From the NCBI RefSeq assembly GCF_900107045.1, contig NZ_FNON01000001.1, positions 868,001-932,000 of the forward strand: DNA of 64,000 nucleotides. Direction: 5' to 3'. This DNA comes from Amycolatopsis xylanica (GTDB lineage Bacteria > Actinomycetota > Actinomycetes > Mycobacteriales > Pseudonocardiaceae). Positions 16,200 through 24,861 of this stretch are shown one piece after another; the first letter of the stretch is position 1, and each line of letters opens with the position of its first letter. The notes beneath the pieces are model-generated. The model saw only the letters and a program-made list of their open reading frames with translations, was not told the origin of the DNA and ran no database searches. The position numbers and the translations under genes were made by a program.

Positions 16200-17021
16200 A
16201 TGATCGTTGTGGCAGGGGCGACCGGGAACGTCGGACGTGAAGTGGTTCGCCACGTGCTCGAGGCAGGAGCGCGGGTGCGGGCTCTGACCAGGGACCCGGC
16301 GAAGGCGGCGGTCCCAGCGGGCGCCGAGGCCGTCGCGGGTGACCTGACCGACCCCGCGTCGCTGGCGCCGGCGTTGGCGGGCGCGGAGGCGTTGTTCCTG
16401 CTCAGCGGGTACGCGCCGGAGATATTCGCCGAGGCGGAGAAGGCCGGGGTGCGGCGCGTCGTGCTGATGTCCGGCGGCTCGGCCGAGACCGGCGACCGCA
16501 CCAACGCCGTCGCCCGGTACATGATCGACACCGAGGACGCGCTGCGGGCGTCCGGGCTCGCGTGGACGATGGTCCGCCCGCGCATGTTCATGACGAACGC
16601 GTTCCAGTGGTCGCCACAGGTCAAGGCCGGGGTGGTGCGGGCGCCGTGGCCGGATGTCCCGTCCGCCGTCATCGACCCGGCCGACATCGCGGCGGTGGCC
16701 GCGCGGGCGCTGGTCTCGCAAGGCCACGAGGGCCGCGTGTACCCGGTGACCGGCCCGGAGGCCCTGCGCCCGGGAGACCGGGTCCGCATCCTCGGCGAGG
16801 TGCTCGGGCGCGAGATCCGCTACGAGGCGCAGCCCGACGACGAGGCCCGCGCGGAGATGCTCACCCAGATGCCCGAGCAGTTCGTCGACGCGTTCTTCGC
16901 CTTCTACTCCGGCGGAAAGCTCGACGAGGCCACGGTGTTCCCGACCGTCGAGGACGTGACCGGCCGTCCGCCCCGCACCTTCGCGGACTGGGCCCGGGCG
17001 AACGTGGGGCGTTTCCAGTGA
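16200..17021 (+). CDS. NmrA-like NAD(P)-binding reductase
   Basis: This 273-residue protein belongs to the NmrA/atypical short-chain dehydrogenase group. It starts with a VVAGATGNVGREVVRHVL dinucleotide-binding turn, has ALTRDPAKAAVP and the atypical-SDR VVLMSGGSAETGD strand, and then the LAWTMVRPRMFMTN motif. It lacks a clear YxxxK, so it may be a redox sensor or a quinone/isoflavone-type reductase. ATG 16200 is preferred because GGGGAG lies five bases before it; the upstream GTG at 16194 overlaps that site. The gene stands alone after the palindromic repeat. Confidence 0.85.
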   Translation: MIVVAGATGNVGREVVRHVLEAGARVRALTRDPAKAAVPAGAEAVAGDLTDPASLAPALAGAEALFLLSGYAPEIFAEAEKAGVRRVVLMSGGSAETGDRTNAVARYMIDTEDALRASGLAWTMVRPRMFMTNAFQWSPQVKAGVVRAPWPDVPSAVIDPADIAAVAARALVSQGHEGRVYPVTGPEALRPGDRVRILGEVLGREIRYEAQPDDEARAEMLTQMPEQFVDAFFAFYSGGKLDEATVFPTVEDVTGRPPRTFADWARANVGRFQ

Positions 17022-17109
17022 CGCGAGACGCATAGCCGCGTTTTAAGCAGGCGCCGAACGGGAATCGCCTGAAAATGGCCGTCGAAGAACTGAGTGAGCG
17101 GTCCGGCTC

Positions 17110-17916
17110 ATGACCGAGCAGGAGCTGCTCGAGACGCTGACCCGGGTGGTCACCACCATGAACCAGACAGGTGTCAGGTTCGCGGTGGGTGGCGGATGCG
17201 CGGTCTACGCGCGCGGCGGCCCGCCGTCGGACCACGATGTCGACCTGTTCCTCAAGGAAGAGGACCTGCCGGTTGCGGTGAAGGCGCTGGTGGCGGCCGG
17301 CCTGCGGGCGGTCGAGCCGCCGGAGGACTGGCTGTCCAAAGTGTACGACGGGGACCGGCTGGTCGATCTGATCTTCCGGCCCAACTACCGCCCGGTCACC
17401 GACGAGCTGCTCGACCGGGCCTCGCTGATGCGGATCGGGCCGACCGCCGCGCCGGTGCTCAGCGGCACCGATCTGCTGATCGACAAGGTGCTCGTGCTCG
17501 AGGCGCACCGCTGTGATTTCACGCCGCTGCTGCGGGTCGCCAGGGATCTGCGCGAGCAGGTCGACTGGCGCCGCGTCACCGAAGAGACCGCCGAGTCGCC
17601 GTACGCCGCCGCGTTCTTGGGCCTGCTGGAAGCGCTCGGGATCATCGAACGGAGGGAGACGCCCATGCCGGAGACACCGCAATACCTGGTGGCGCATCTG
17701 ACCAAGGCCATCGCCGAGGACCCGAGGACGGCCGAGCTGGGTGTCCGGGTCACCGTGCGCGGCGACCACGTGCACCTCAGCGGTGAGGTGGCGTGCGAGA
17801 ACCGCAAGGCCGAGCTCGACGCGGTCGTCCGCGACTACGTGAGCACCGAGCTGGTGCACAACGACGTGCGGGTGTCCGACTCCCGCGAGCCCACGCACCA
17901 CGAGGACCTCCGATGA
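17110..17916 (+). CDS. Nucleotidyltransferase-like domain fused to a BON domain
   Basis: The 268-residue protein joins two modules. Residues ~1-180 look like a minimal nucleotidyltransferase of the MNT/AbiEii-related type. GGGCAVYARGG is the G-S-like helix, DHDVDLFL supplies the two metal-binding aspartates, and VDLIFRP the third. Residues ~190-262 match a BON domain: ITKAIAEDP, a VRVTVRGDHVHLSGEV strand pair, and ELVHNDVRV, as in osmotically induced periplasmic proteins. There is no signal peptide. The stop overlaps the phosphoesterase start (ATGA), so the two proteins are made together. The combination is unusual and its substrate is unknown. Confidence 0.7.
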   Translation: MTEQELLETLTRVVTTMNQTGVRFAVGGGCAVYARGGPPSDHDVDLFLKEEDLPVAVKALVAAGLRAVEPPEDWLSKVYDGDRLVDLIFRPNYRPVTDELLDRASLMRIGPTAAPVLSGTDLLIDKVLVLEAHRCDFTPLLRVARDLREQVDWRRVTEETAESPYAAAFLGLLEALGIIERRETPMPETPQYLVAHLTKAIAEDPRTAELGVRVTVRGDHVHLSGEVACENRKAELDAVVRDYVSTELVHNDVRVSDSREPTHHEDLR

Positions 17917-18641
17917 TCCGGATCGCGGCCGTCGGCGACATCCACCTCGGTGAAGACGCCCGAGGGCAGCTTCGCCCCGCGCTCGAGAACCTGGCGAGCC
18001 ACGCCGACGTGCTGCTGCTGGCTGGCGACCTCACCCGGCACGGCAGCCTGGACGAGGCACGGGTCGTCGCGGACGAGTTCGCCGGGCTGGCGGTGCCGAT
18101 CGTCGCCGTGCTGGGCAACCACGATCACCACAGCGACGCGGCGGACCCGATCGCCGCGATGCTGGAGGAAACCGGCATCACCGTGCTCGAAGGCACCGCG
18201 ACCACGCTGCAGATCGGCGGCCGCACGCTCGGCGTCGCGGGCGCCAAGGGGTTCGGCGGCGGCTTCGCTGGCAAGTGCGCCAGCCGGTTCGGCGAACGCG
18301 AGATGAAGGCCTTCGTCGAACACACCATGGAGACCGCCGGCCGCCTCCGCGAGGCGCTGATGAGCTTGGACACCGATTTCACGGTCGCGCTCACGCACTA
18401 CGCGCCCATCAACGGCACGCTGCACGGCGAGCCGCCGGAGATCTACCCGTTCCTCGGTTCGTACCTGCTGTGCGAGCCGATCGACGAGAAGCAGGCCGAC
18501 CTGGCGATCCACGGCCACGCGCACTATGGCTGCGAACAGGGTGTGACGCCGGGTGGGGTGCGGGTGCGCAACGTCGCACAACCGGTGATCAGGGCGGCCT
18601 ACGCGACGTACGTGCTCGCTCCGGAGACGGTGAACGCCTGA
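17913..18641 (+). CDS. Calcineurin-like metallophosphoesterase
   Basis: All five metallophosphoesterase motifs are visible in the 242-residue protein: GDIHLG near the N-terminus, GDLTRHG, GNHDHH, a THYAP histidine and the terminal GHAHYG. These bind two metal ions and hydrolyse phosphomono- or diesters. No signal peptide is seen. The ATG at 17913 is fixed by its four-base overlap with the nucleotidyltransferase-BON gene. The pairing suggests opposing or sequential action on a nucleotide or nucleotidylated target, but this is inference. Confidence 0.9.
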   Translation: MIRIAAVGDIHLGEDARGQLRPALENLASHADVLLLAGDLTRHGSLDEARVVADEFAGLAVPIVAVLGNHDHHSDAADPIAAMLEETGITVLEGTATTLQIGGRTLGVAGAKGFGGGFAGKCASRFGEREMKAFVEHTMETAGRLREALMSLDTDFTVALTHYAPINGTLHGEPPEIYPFLGSYLLCEPIDEKQADLAIHGHAHYGCEQGVTPGGVRVRNVAQPVIRAAYATYVLAPETVNA

Positions 18642-18642
18642 T

Positions 18643-19044
18643 CTAGGTGTTCCGGGCGGTGGCGATGCGCCGCAGTGCCCGCGCGACCAGTTCGGGTTCG
18701 GCGACCGTGGCCGTCAGCGAAGGATGTTTGATCAGGCCAGCGGGGACAATGCCGCGCACGGGTTCGTGGAAGGTGACGCAGACGCCCGCGTGGGTGTTCG
18801 TGCCGAAGGTGAGTCCCCCGTCGGCGAGCGACAGGCGCGGACCGATCGCCTTCCACGCCGAGAACGGGCCGGTGACCTCGGCGCCCGCGACATTGGCGAG
18901 CGGGGTGCTGACCCGCCACGGCCCGAACTCGACCAGCAGGCCGTCCTCGCCGAGTTCAAGCCCGCCGCGCAGCCAGCTCAGCGCACGCCGGAAGCGAGGC
19001 TCGACGACGAACTCCGCGTGGAGCTTGTAGTGCACCCAGGTCAT
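18643..19044 (-). CDS. Conserved hypothetical protein
   Basis: The product is 133 residues, acidic-to-neutral and rich in beta strands, with a TFGTNTHAGVCVTFHEPV centre and a final VARALRRIA helix. No signal peptide, membrane segment or catalytic motif is evident. The ATG at 19044 is favoured because it overlaps the acetate kinase stop as ATGA; an ATG 18 bases upstream would also be possible. It is therefore probably co-translated with acetate kinase. Function is unknown. Confidence 0.6.
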   Translation of the reverse strand: MTWVHYKLHAEFVVEPRFRRALSWLRGGLELGEDGLLVEFGPWRVSTPLANVAGAEVTGPFSAWKAIGPRLSLADGGLTFGTNTHAGVCVTFHEPVRGIVPAGLIKHPSLTATVAEPELVARALRRIATARNT

Positions 19045-20183
19045 GCCCTCGCGACTGTCCATGGTCGGGTATTCCCGGCGCGGCCAAGGTCAAACTCCGC
19101 GAGAGAGGCGAGCTGCAGCTCTTCGCGTGAGCGGATGGCCAGCACCGGCACGGCGGCGCCCGGCTCGCTGATCACGGCGTCGGCGTCACGGCGCGAGTCG
19201 AGGCCGCCGCGGATGCCGAGCACGCCCAGCCCGGTCGCGATGGCCTCGGTGACTTCTGGCTGATCCCAGCCGATGTCGCCGGTGAACACCAGCGCGTCCA
19301 CCGACGGCAGGCTCGCGGCGACGGCGGCGATCTCCCGCGCGGCGCGATGCTGGAAGGTGGCCAGTGCGAAGCTCGCGCGGACGTCGCCCTGGTGTGCCGC
19401 GCGGACGAGGTCGCGGGTGTCACCGGAGGTGCCGGACAGGCCGAGCAGCCCGGACTCACGCTGGAGCCCGGTTTCGAGCTCCTCGAGGGTGAGCTTGTGC
19501 TCGCGCAGCAACCACAGCAGCAGGCCGGGGTCGACTGAGCCGGACCGCTTGGACATCATCAGGCCTTCCAACGGCGTGAAGCCCATCGTGGTGTCCACGC
19601 TGCGGCCCCGGCTCACCGCGCACGCCGACGAGCCGCCGGACAGATGCGCGATGAGCAGGTTGAGCTCTCGCGCGGGACGATCCAGGAGCTCGCAAGCCCG
19701 GCCCAGCGCCCAGCCGTACGAAATGCCGTGGAAGCCGTAGCGGCGCAGTCCCCAGCGCGCTCGCCAGCTTTCCGGCAGCGCGTAGGCGCGAGCCCGCTCC
19801 GGGAGGTCTCGGTGGAACGCCGTGTCCGGGCAGACGACCTGGGGCACGGCGGGCAGCCGTTCACTCACGAAGTCCAGCAGCGCCAATGCCTGCGGCATAT
19901 GCAGCGGCGCCAGCGAGGCGGCGTTGTCCAGCAGCGCGCGCACTCGCGTGTCGACGCGCGTCGGCCGGGTGATGTCCGGTCCGCCGTGCACGATCCGGTG
20001 CGCGACGGCGTCCACAGTGGACACCCGGCTGATCAGGGTGCGCAGCCCGCCGAGCGTCTCCTCGGCATCGGGCGGCTTCTCCGATTCGAAGAAGTCCACC
20101 ACGGCCCCGTCGGCGACGACGTGTGCCCGCATCGACGACGAACCGGCATTGACGGTCAGTACCTTCGCGGCGGTTTCGCGCAT
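19041..20183 (-). CDS. ackA: Acetate kinase
   Basis: The 380-residue protein has the ASKHA-family signatures of acetate kinase, which interconverts acetate and acetyl phosphate with ATP. VNAGSSS (11-17) binds nucleotide, HRIVHGG and DTAFH line the active site, and RRYGFHGISY and VDTTMGFTPLEG are classical. The usual AHLGNGAS motif is altered to AHLSGGSSACAV. The protein is slightly shorter than the ~400-residue norm. I chose the ATG at 20183, where homology begins; the frame stays open further upstream. No phosphotransacetylase gene is adjacent, although the hypothetical protein downstream is coupled. Confidence 0.9.
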   Translation of the reverse strand: MRETAAKVLTVNAGSSSMRAHVVADGAVVDFFESEKPPDAEETLGGLRTLISRVSTVDAVAHRIVHGGPDITRPTRVDTRVRALLDNAASLAPLHMPQALALLDFVSERLPAVPQVVCPDTAFHRDLPERARAYALPESWRARWGLRRYGFHGISYGWALGRACELLDRPARELNLLIAHLSGGSSACAVSRGRSVDTTMGFTPLEGLMMSKRSGSVDPGLLLWLLREHKLTLEELETGLQRESGLLGLSGTSGDTRDLVRAAHQGDVRASFALATFQHRAAREIAAVAASLPSVDALVFTGDIGWDQPEVTEAIATGLGVLGIRGGLDSRRDADAVISEPGAAVPVLAIRSREELQLASLAEFDLGRAGNTRPWTVARA

Positions 20184-20212
20184 GCGAGGCGGGTACCGCC
20201 TCGCCGCCGCTG

Positions 20213-21472
20213 CTAAACCTCGCGCGGGGTGTGCCCGCCCGCGCGTTCGATCCGGAGTATCGCCGGTTCGGCGAGAATGCCGTGCACCAGTACGGAGATC
20301 GCGACCGCGAGCGCGCCGATCCGCCACAGCGCGTCCTGCCCGTCGACGTCGGCCCTGCTCAGCGCGTAGGCCAGGTAGTACAGCGTGCCGATGCCGCGGA
20401 CCCCGAAGAACGCGATGGCGGCCGAGGCCCGCCCGCCCGCCGACGAGCCGATCAGGGAGAGCCACCCCAAAACGGGGCGCACCACCAGCACCGCGACGAC
20501 GGCGATGACCACCTCGACCGGGCGGAGCCCGCGAAGCAGGCCGTCGCCGAGCGCGAGACCGAGCCCGAGCAGCGCGAGCGGGACGAACAGCCGCTCCAGC
20601 TGGTGGCCGAACGCGTGCAGCACCCCGTGGTAGTCGTGTGAACGCTCCTGGGCCCGCACCACGATCGCCGCCACGAACACGGCGACGAAACCGTTGCCGT
20701 GGCACAGTTCCGCCACCGCGTAGGGCAGGAAGGCGAGCGCGAGCAGCACCAGCCCGTCGGCGTACTCGGCCAGCCGCAGCCGATCCGAAGGCGTGCGGAA
20801 CATGGCCCAGCCGAGTGCCCGGCCGCCTGCCAGTCCGATCACAACGCCGGTCGCCACCGGCAGCACCAAATCGACGAGCACGTCCGCGAAGTCCATTCCG
20901 GACCCGCCGGCGAGCGCCAGCGCGAGCAGGACGAACGGCATGGTCAGGCCGTCGTTGAGCCCGGCCTCGCTGGTCAAGGTGAACCGGATTTCGTTGTCAC
21001 GGGCCAATTCGGGCTCGACGTCCGGCGCCGGGACGCCGACGTCGCCCGCGAGCACCGGGTCGGTCGGCGCCAGCACGGCGCCCAGCAGCAGCGCCGCCCC
21101 CGGCGTCAGCGCGAGCCACCAATATCCGAGCGCGGCGATCGCGACGATCGACAGCGGCATGGTCAGCCCCAGCAGCCGCCACGTCGAGTCCCAGCGTTTC
21201 AGCCCGAACGGGCGGTCGACGCTCAGCCCAGCACCCGCCAGCGCGACGAGGATGCCCAGCTGGGTGAACAGCTCGACGCCGGACAGATGAGCCGCCGGAT
21301 CACTCCAGCTGTCGCCGTAGGGCGAGGGCAGCGGGAGCAGGCCGAGCCCGATCCCGGCGACGAGCATCACGAGCGGGACCGAGAAGGGGCGTTCCGCGAC
21401 CAGCTTCGGCACGACGGCGGCGGCCAGCGCGAGCAGCCCGGCGATCCCGAACAGCACGGTCAACGAGGACAC
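20213..21472 (-). CDS. CPA1-type Na+(K+)/H+ antiporter
   Basis: The 419-residue protein has about twelve transmembrane segments and the cation:proton antiporter-1 core: a GAVLAPTDPVLAGDV segment (the TDPV unwound helix), RFTLTSEAGLNDGLTMPFVL with the ion-binding Asn-Asp region, and a final FFGVRGIGTLYYLAYA helix. There is no long cytoplasmic regulatory tail. It exchanges monovalent cations for protons at the plasma membrane for pH or salt homeostasis. It precedes acetate kinase on the same strand with a 29-base gap, so the two genes may be co-transcribed. Confidence 0.9.
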   Translation of the reverse strand: MSSLTVLFGIAGLLALAAAVVPKLVAERPFSVPLVMLVAGIGLGLLPLPSPYGDSWSDPAAHLSGVELFTQLGILVALAGAGLSVDRPFGLKRWDSTWRLLGLTMPLSIVAIAALGYWWLALTPGAALLLGAVLAPTDPVLAGDVGVPAPDVEPELARDNEIRFTLTSEAGLNDGLTMPFVLLALALAGGSGMDFADVLVDLVLPVATGVVIGLAGGRALGWAMFRTPSDRLRLAEYADGLVLLALAFLPYAVAELCHGNGFVAVFVAAIVVRAQERSHDYHGVLHAFGHQLERLFVPLALLGLGLALGDGLLRGLRPVEVVIAVVAVLVVRPVLGWLSLIGSSAGGRASAAIAFFGVRGIGTLYYLAYALSRADVDGQDALWRIGALAVAISVLVHGILAEPAILRIERAGGHTPREV

Positions 21473-21557
21473 CGCACTCCTCCTGCCCGCCGGATCCGCT
21501 CCGGTGGGTTACCCCGGGCGGTGCGAGCCAAACAGGCCGGATCCGGGTTCGTAAGAC

Positions 21558-21812
21558 TTATCTCGCCAGTAGCCGCTCCAGCTCTGTCCCCGCCTCGTCG
21601 TAGCCCGCGTCGGATATCCGTTGCAGTTCCAGCAGGCCGCCCGCGGCGACGGCGCGGCGGGTGAGCAGCCGTCCGGCGTGCATGCAGCCTTCGTCCAGCA
21701 ATTCACTCAGCTCGCCGACCTCGCCGTGGGCGTCGGCAAGGTCGGCCAGCCGGTCCAACGCGGTCTCGTTGCCCTCGTCGGCCAGGGCGCGCAGGGTTTC
21801 TCGGGTCACCAT
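21558..21812 (-). CDS. Small conserved hypothetical helical protein
   Basis: This 84-residue protein is composed of short helices with repeated ALDRLADLADAHG and LLELQRISDAGYDEAGTELE units, similar in rhythm to a short alpha-solenoid. The ATG at 21812 (start MVTRETL) is preferred over an upstream in-frame start that would run through the regulator's operator. It is divergent from the MerR gene, so the palindrome between them may govern both. No enzyme motif is visible and the role is unknown. Confidence 0.55.
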   Translation of the reverse strand: MVTRETLRALADEGNETALDRLADLADAHGEVGELSELLDEGCMHAGRLLTRRAVAAGGLLELQRISDAGYDEAGTELERLLAR

Positions 21813-21825
21813 GACGACATGCTGC

Positions 21826-21848
21826 GACCTTGCCCCAGGGGTAAGGTC
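21826..21848. promoter_or_regulatory. MerR-type operator palindrome
   Basis: A near-perfect 23-base palindrome pairs GACCTT with AAGGTC and CCCC with GGGG around a central A. It ends four bases before the MerR gene's GTG. MerR-family proteins bind such palindromes within stretched promoter spacers, so autoregulation is likely. The divergent small gene starts 14 bases to the left and may share this site. Confidence 0.75.
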
Positions 21849-21852
21849 AAGT

Positions 21853-22587
21853 GTGCTCACCATCGGCCAGCTCGCCGGGTATGTCGGAGTGTCGACCAAG
21901 ACGATCAGGGTCTACCACGACAAGGGGCTGCTGCCTGAACCCGACCGCGACGCCTCCGGCTACCGCCGGTACGGGGCGGGTGCCGCCATCGAGCTGATCA
22001 AGATCCGGACGCTGGCCGAGGCGGGCGTCCCGCTGGCCCGCATCCGCGACCTCCGGTCCGCAGGGGACGACGAGTTCCAGCGAGCGATCGAGGAGATCGA
22101 CGCCGGGCTGTCCGCCCGCATCCGCGGCATGCGGGCGACGCAGAAACGTCTCCGGCAGCTGGCCGAGGGGCGGTTGCTGGCGATACCCGCCGAGGTCACG
22201 AGCTATCTCGAGGAGTTGACGCGCTTAGGGTTCAGCGAACGGTGGGTGGCGCTGCAGCGCGATCTGTGGATTCTCGTGTTCACCACGCACCCAGAGGTCG
22301 CCGTCGCGCTGTTCCGGGACCAAGCCGAGATCATGGCCGACCCGAAGTCACGCGGGCTGTTCCTCGACTACGACCGCGCGCATGACTTCGACAGTCATGA
22401 CCCCCGGCTCGAGGAACTCGCCGGCCGCATCGTCGACGCGACTCGTGAGCGGTACGGGACCGGGGAGCTGCCCGGCGTCGAGACCGACTCGGCGATCCCG
22501 GCCCTGATCCAAGGCGCCGTCAACGCGTCGTCACCGGCATGGCGACGGCTCGACACCTTGATCCGCACCCGGCTTGGTCAGGCGTAG
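21853..22587 (+). CDS. MerR family transcriptional regulator
   Basis: The 244-residue protein opens with a winged helix-turn-helix typical of MerR: LTIGQLAGYVGVSTKTIRVY is the recognition unit, followed by HDKGLLPEPDRDASGYRRYG and the VPLARIRDL helix. The C-terminal half is helical and lacks the cysteine pair of metal sensors, so a drug- or stress-type ligand is more likely. GTG 21853 begins right after the palindromic operator. It converges on the kinase gene with a 14-base gap. Its target may be itself or the divergent small gene. Confidence 0.9.
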   Translation: MLTIGQLAGYVGVSTKTIRVYHDKGLLPEPDRDASGYRRYGAGAAIELIKIRTLAEAGVPLARIRDLRSAGDDEFQRAIEEIDAGLSARIRGMRATQKRLRQLAEGRLLAIPAEVTSYLEELTRLGFSERWVALQRDLWILVFTTHPEVAVALFRDQAEIMADPKSRGLFLDYDRAHDFDSHDPRLEELAGRIVDATRERYGTGELPGVETDSAIPALIQGAVNASSPAWRRLDTLIRTRLGQA

Positions 22588-22601
22588 CTCGGCAGCGTTG
22601 G

Positions 22602-23519
22602 TCAACCGGCGAGTGCGTGGTTGATCTGACGGGTGGTCTGCGCGGCGACGCGGGGATTGACGGCCGCGTAACAGGTATGGGCGTTCAGCCCGGTGGCCAA
22701 GGCCCAGCCGCGACCGCGAGTCCACGTGGGATCGTCCACATCGAGCGCGGCGCGGAAGGTGGCTCGCGTCTCGGCCGACATGAGGGTGAAGGCGATGATC
22801 AGGTCGCGGGCCGGGTCGCCGGCGCCGAGTTCGCCGAAGTCGATGACGGCGCTGAGCCTGCCGCCGGTCGTGAGCAGGTTGCCGGTGTGGAAGTCGCCGT
22901 GGAACCAGGCGGGTGCCCGGTCCCATGCGGGAGCGGCGAGGGCCGCGTCCCACAGCTCGGTCATCGCCGCGGCGTCGAACGCGTCGCCGACCTTCGCGAT
23001 GGCGGATCGCGTCGCCGTGTCCCGTTCGGCCAGCGGCTCGCCACTGAGATCCCCGGGAGGTTCGGCGTCGAACCGGTGGAGTGCGGTCAGGAACCCGGCC
23101 AGCGCGCGGGCGGCCTCGTGTGAGCCGGAGAGGGCGTCGACGGTCGCCACCTCGCCGTCGAGCCAGCGCGACACCGCCCACGGCCAGGGATAGCCGAGGT
23201 CCGGTTCTCCCACCTCGACCAGTACGGGTATGGAAAGAGGCAGCCGCGGGGCAAGCCGGGCCAGCCACTCGGCTTCCTTTCTCGCCTGCTTGATCGCGCC
23301 GGCGTGGCGAGGAAGCCGGACGGACAGTTCGCCGCCCAGCCGGTAGATCACATGATCCGAGCCGGCGGGGGAGTAGGGCAGCAGCGGCAACTCGGCCCAC
23401 CGCGGAAACTGGGTATCGACCAGCCGCCGCGCCAAGGCGAGATCGATGGCCGGGACTGGTTCGACGGTCAACTGTGGCTCCTGTCGCTCACCGGTTGCGG
23501 TGACCACGGTTTCATGCAC
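22602..23519 (-). CDS. Aminoglycoside-phosphotransferase (APH) family kinase
   Basis: The 305-residue protein has the APH kinase fold. The catalytic loop is HGDFHTGNLL (207-216) and the metal-binding DFGE-like segment is AVIDFGELGAGDP (224-236). An N-terminal lobe carries HVIYRLGGELSVRLPR. Such kinases phosphorylate antibiotics such as aminoglycosides, or small metabolites and sugars. Nothing in the sequence separates resistance from metabolism. It converges with the MerR gene and is divergent from a lipoprotein gene across ~190 bases. Single-gene transcription is likely. Confidence 0.85.
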   Translation of the reverse strand: MHETVVTATGERQEPQLTVEPVPAIDLALARRLVDTQFPRWAELPLLPYSPAGSDHVIYRLGGELSVRLPRHAGAIKQARKEAEWLARLAPRLPLSIPVLVEVGEPDLGYPWPWAVSRWLDGEVATVDALSGSHEAARALAGFLTALHRFDAEPPGDLSGEPLAERDTATRSAIAKVGDAFDAAAMTELWDAALAAPAWDRAPAWFHGDFHTGNLLTTGGRLSAVIDFGELGAGDPARDLIIAFTLMSAETRATFRAALDVDDPTWTRGRGWALATGLNAHTCYAAVNPRVAAQTTRQINHALAG

Positions 23520-23713
23520 TCGTCGGCTCGATCAACCGCTTTTGAAACCGGCGATCCCGTTGCGCGAATTCGCGTTTTGTGGCTTGTCCGGGATGTTCGA
23601 GGACCGCACCCCGCTGCGGCCGGCCGAACACCGAAGTAGGCCGAGGGGGTAACGCGGACTGTCATGGTCGCGAAGGAAGGGGTATCGAGGGGTTTTGTAC
23701 TTGGGGGGTGACC

Positions 23714-24397
23714 GTGCGAATCGCGGCGGTTTTCGTGGTGGCCTGTGCCCTGCTGGCCGGTGGCTGCAAGGAAAGGCTGGGTGGCACCGCGGCGCCGATC
23801 GCCGCGGAGGTGCCGCCCAGCGGCATCGCTCAGCCGATGACGAGTGTCGAGCAGTTCCTCCGGAAGCTGCCGTCGGAAGCCGAGCTGAAGACGATCGACC
23901 CGAAGCTGTACCAGGCCGGTGCCCCGCTTCCGTTCATGGCGTCGGAGAACCACAAGTTCAGGCTGGTCGACGCGTGCGGCAGCCGTCAGCCTTCGGACGA
24001 CCGGATGGCCCGCTCGGTCGGCGTCGCATGGAACACGCCGCCCGGCAACTTTCGTGGATTTTCGCTGAGATTGACCTCATACGAGGGCGCGACGGGCGCG
24101 CAGGCGGTGGCCGAAGCCAAGCAGGCGCTGGAGTGTGGCTACTACGACGTGGACTGGATGGGTCGGTACCGGATCTCTGAGGAAACGGTTCCGGTGGCCC
24201 ACGGGCTCGACGCCCAATTCCTGTTCACCGCTCAGGTAGAGGGCACGCCGAACGCCGACTTCGTGGCCATCGTGGGTCGTGGGAACGACGCGGTCGTCGC
24301 CAAGAGCTCGTCCGATGGCAGCACTTCGCCCGGTCAAGCGCGTGGTTGCCTGCTGAAGCTGCTGGTGATGATCGGTGAGAGCTTGAACAGACGCTAG
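23714..24397 (+). CDS. Predicted lipoprotein of unknown function
   Basis: The product begins with a short positively charged end and a hydrophobic stretch ending in a lipobox, ALLAGGC, so it is probably a 227-residue lipoprotein anchored outside the membrane. GTG 23714 is preferred because GGGGGG lies just upstream; another GTG at 23708 overlaps that site. The mature part resembles DUF3558-type actinobacterial lipoproteins only loosely: two conserved-looking cysteines occur in VDACGSRQPSD and ALECGYYDVDW. It is followed by the repeat-rich segment, and no operon partner is visible. Confidence 0.65.
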   Translation: MRIAAVFVVACALLAGGCKERLGGTAAPIAAEVPPSGIAQPMTSVEQFLRKLPSEAELKTIDPKLYQAGAPLPFMASENHKFRLVDACGSRQPSDDRMARSVGVAWNTPPGNFRGFSLRLTSYEGATGAQAVAEAKQALECGYYDVDWMGRYRISEETVPVAHGLDAQFLFTAQVEGTPNADFVAIVGRGNDAVVAKSSSDGSTSPGQARGCLLKLLVMIGESLNRR

Positions 24398-24861
24398 CCA
24401 GGTCTGGAAAGTCAGGAATCTCGGACTCGCGCCTTGGCGGATTTTCGCGGGTAGGGCGCCAGCGCCTGGCTTCCTTCTGAGTGGGGTGCGTGCCTTTCTG
24501 CGCTTGCCCGACGTTTGGGGTCTGTTGGGGTCGGCTCTAGGGCGGTCCCGTATGAACATTTCCGCTCGTGGGGTCGGGTGGTGTTTGTGCTCGCTGCGGA
24601 AATATCCATACGGACCGAGGGCACGGTGGTACAACGCCGCTTCGGCTCACCAGAAGCTCCGGCCGGTACTTGCTGCCCGCCCGGGCTTCGGGTCGGGCTG
24701 CTTTGGTCGTGGTGCGCGATGGCGGCAGGAAGGGTGATCGGGTAGGTGGTCGGCGGCCTGATGCTTAAGCCGAGGTTTTCTGAGGGGGCGGCTCAGGGTG
24801 GTTGATATGTGGGATTTCGGCCGCTGGGTGGGCGGAAAGCCCGCACAACTGATCAGTCGAG
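24398..24861. other. Gene-free interval holding one inverted hairpin-element copy
   Basis: No credible gene is seen in these 464 bases between the lipoprotein and the DUF222-HNH stop. Short open frames here have no ribosome-binding sites or homology. The main content is copy A of the hairpin element (24512-24676); the flanks are unassigned and may be remnants of the insertion. Confidence 0.6.
24512..24676 (-). repeat. Hairpin repeat element, copy A (inverted)
   Basis: This 165-base segment is the reverse complement of two copies on the other side of the HNH gene. Its core is an inverted repeat, 24548-24565 pairing with 24596-24613, built on CCGTATG...TTTCCGC and its complement GCGGAAATATCCATACGG. 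Conserved blocks also include the CACCACCCGACCCC loop, an ACCACCGTGCCC shoulder and a CCGACCCCAACAGACC end. Divergence from copies B and C is moderate, suggesting an old event. Confidence 0.8.

Noticed and set aside
22602..23519. Naming the APH-family kinase as a specific antibiotic-resistance enzyme
   Set aside because: Only the general kinase motifs are visible; nothing indicates a particular antibiotic substrate.
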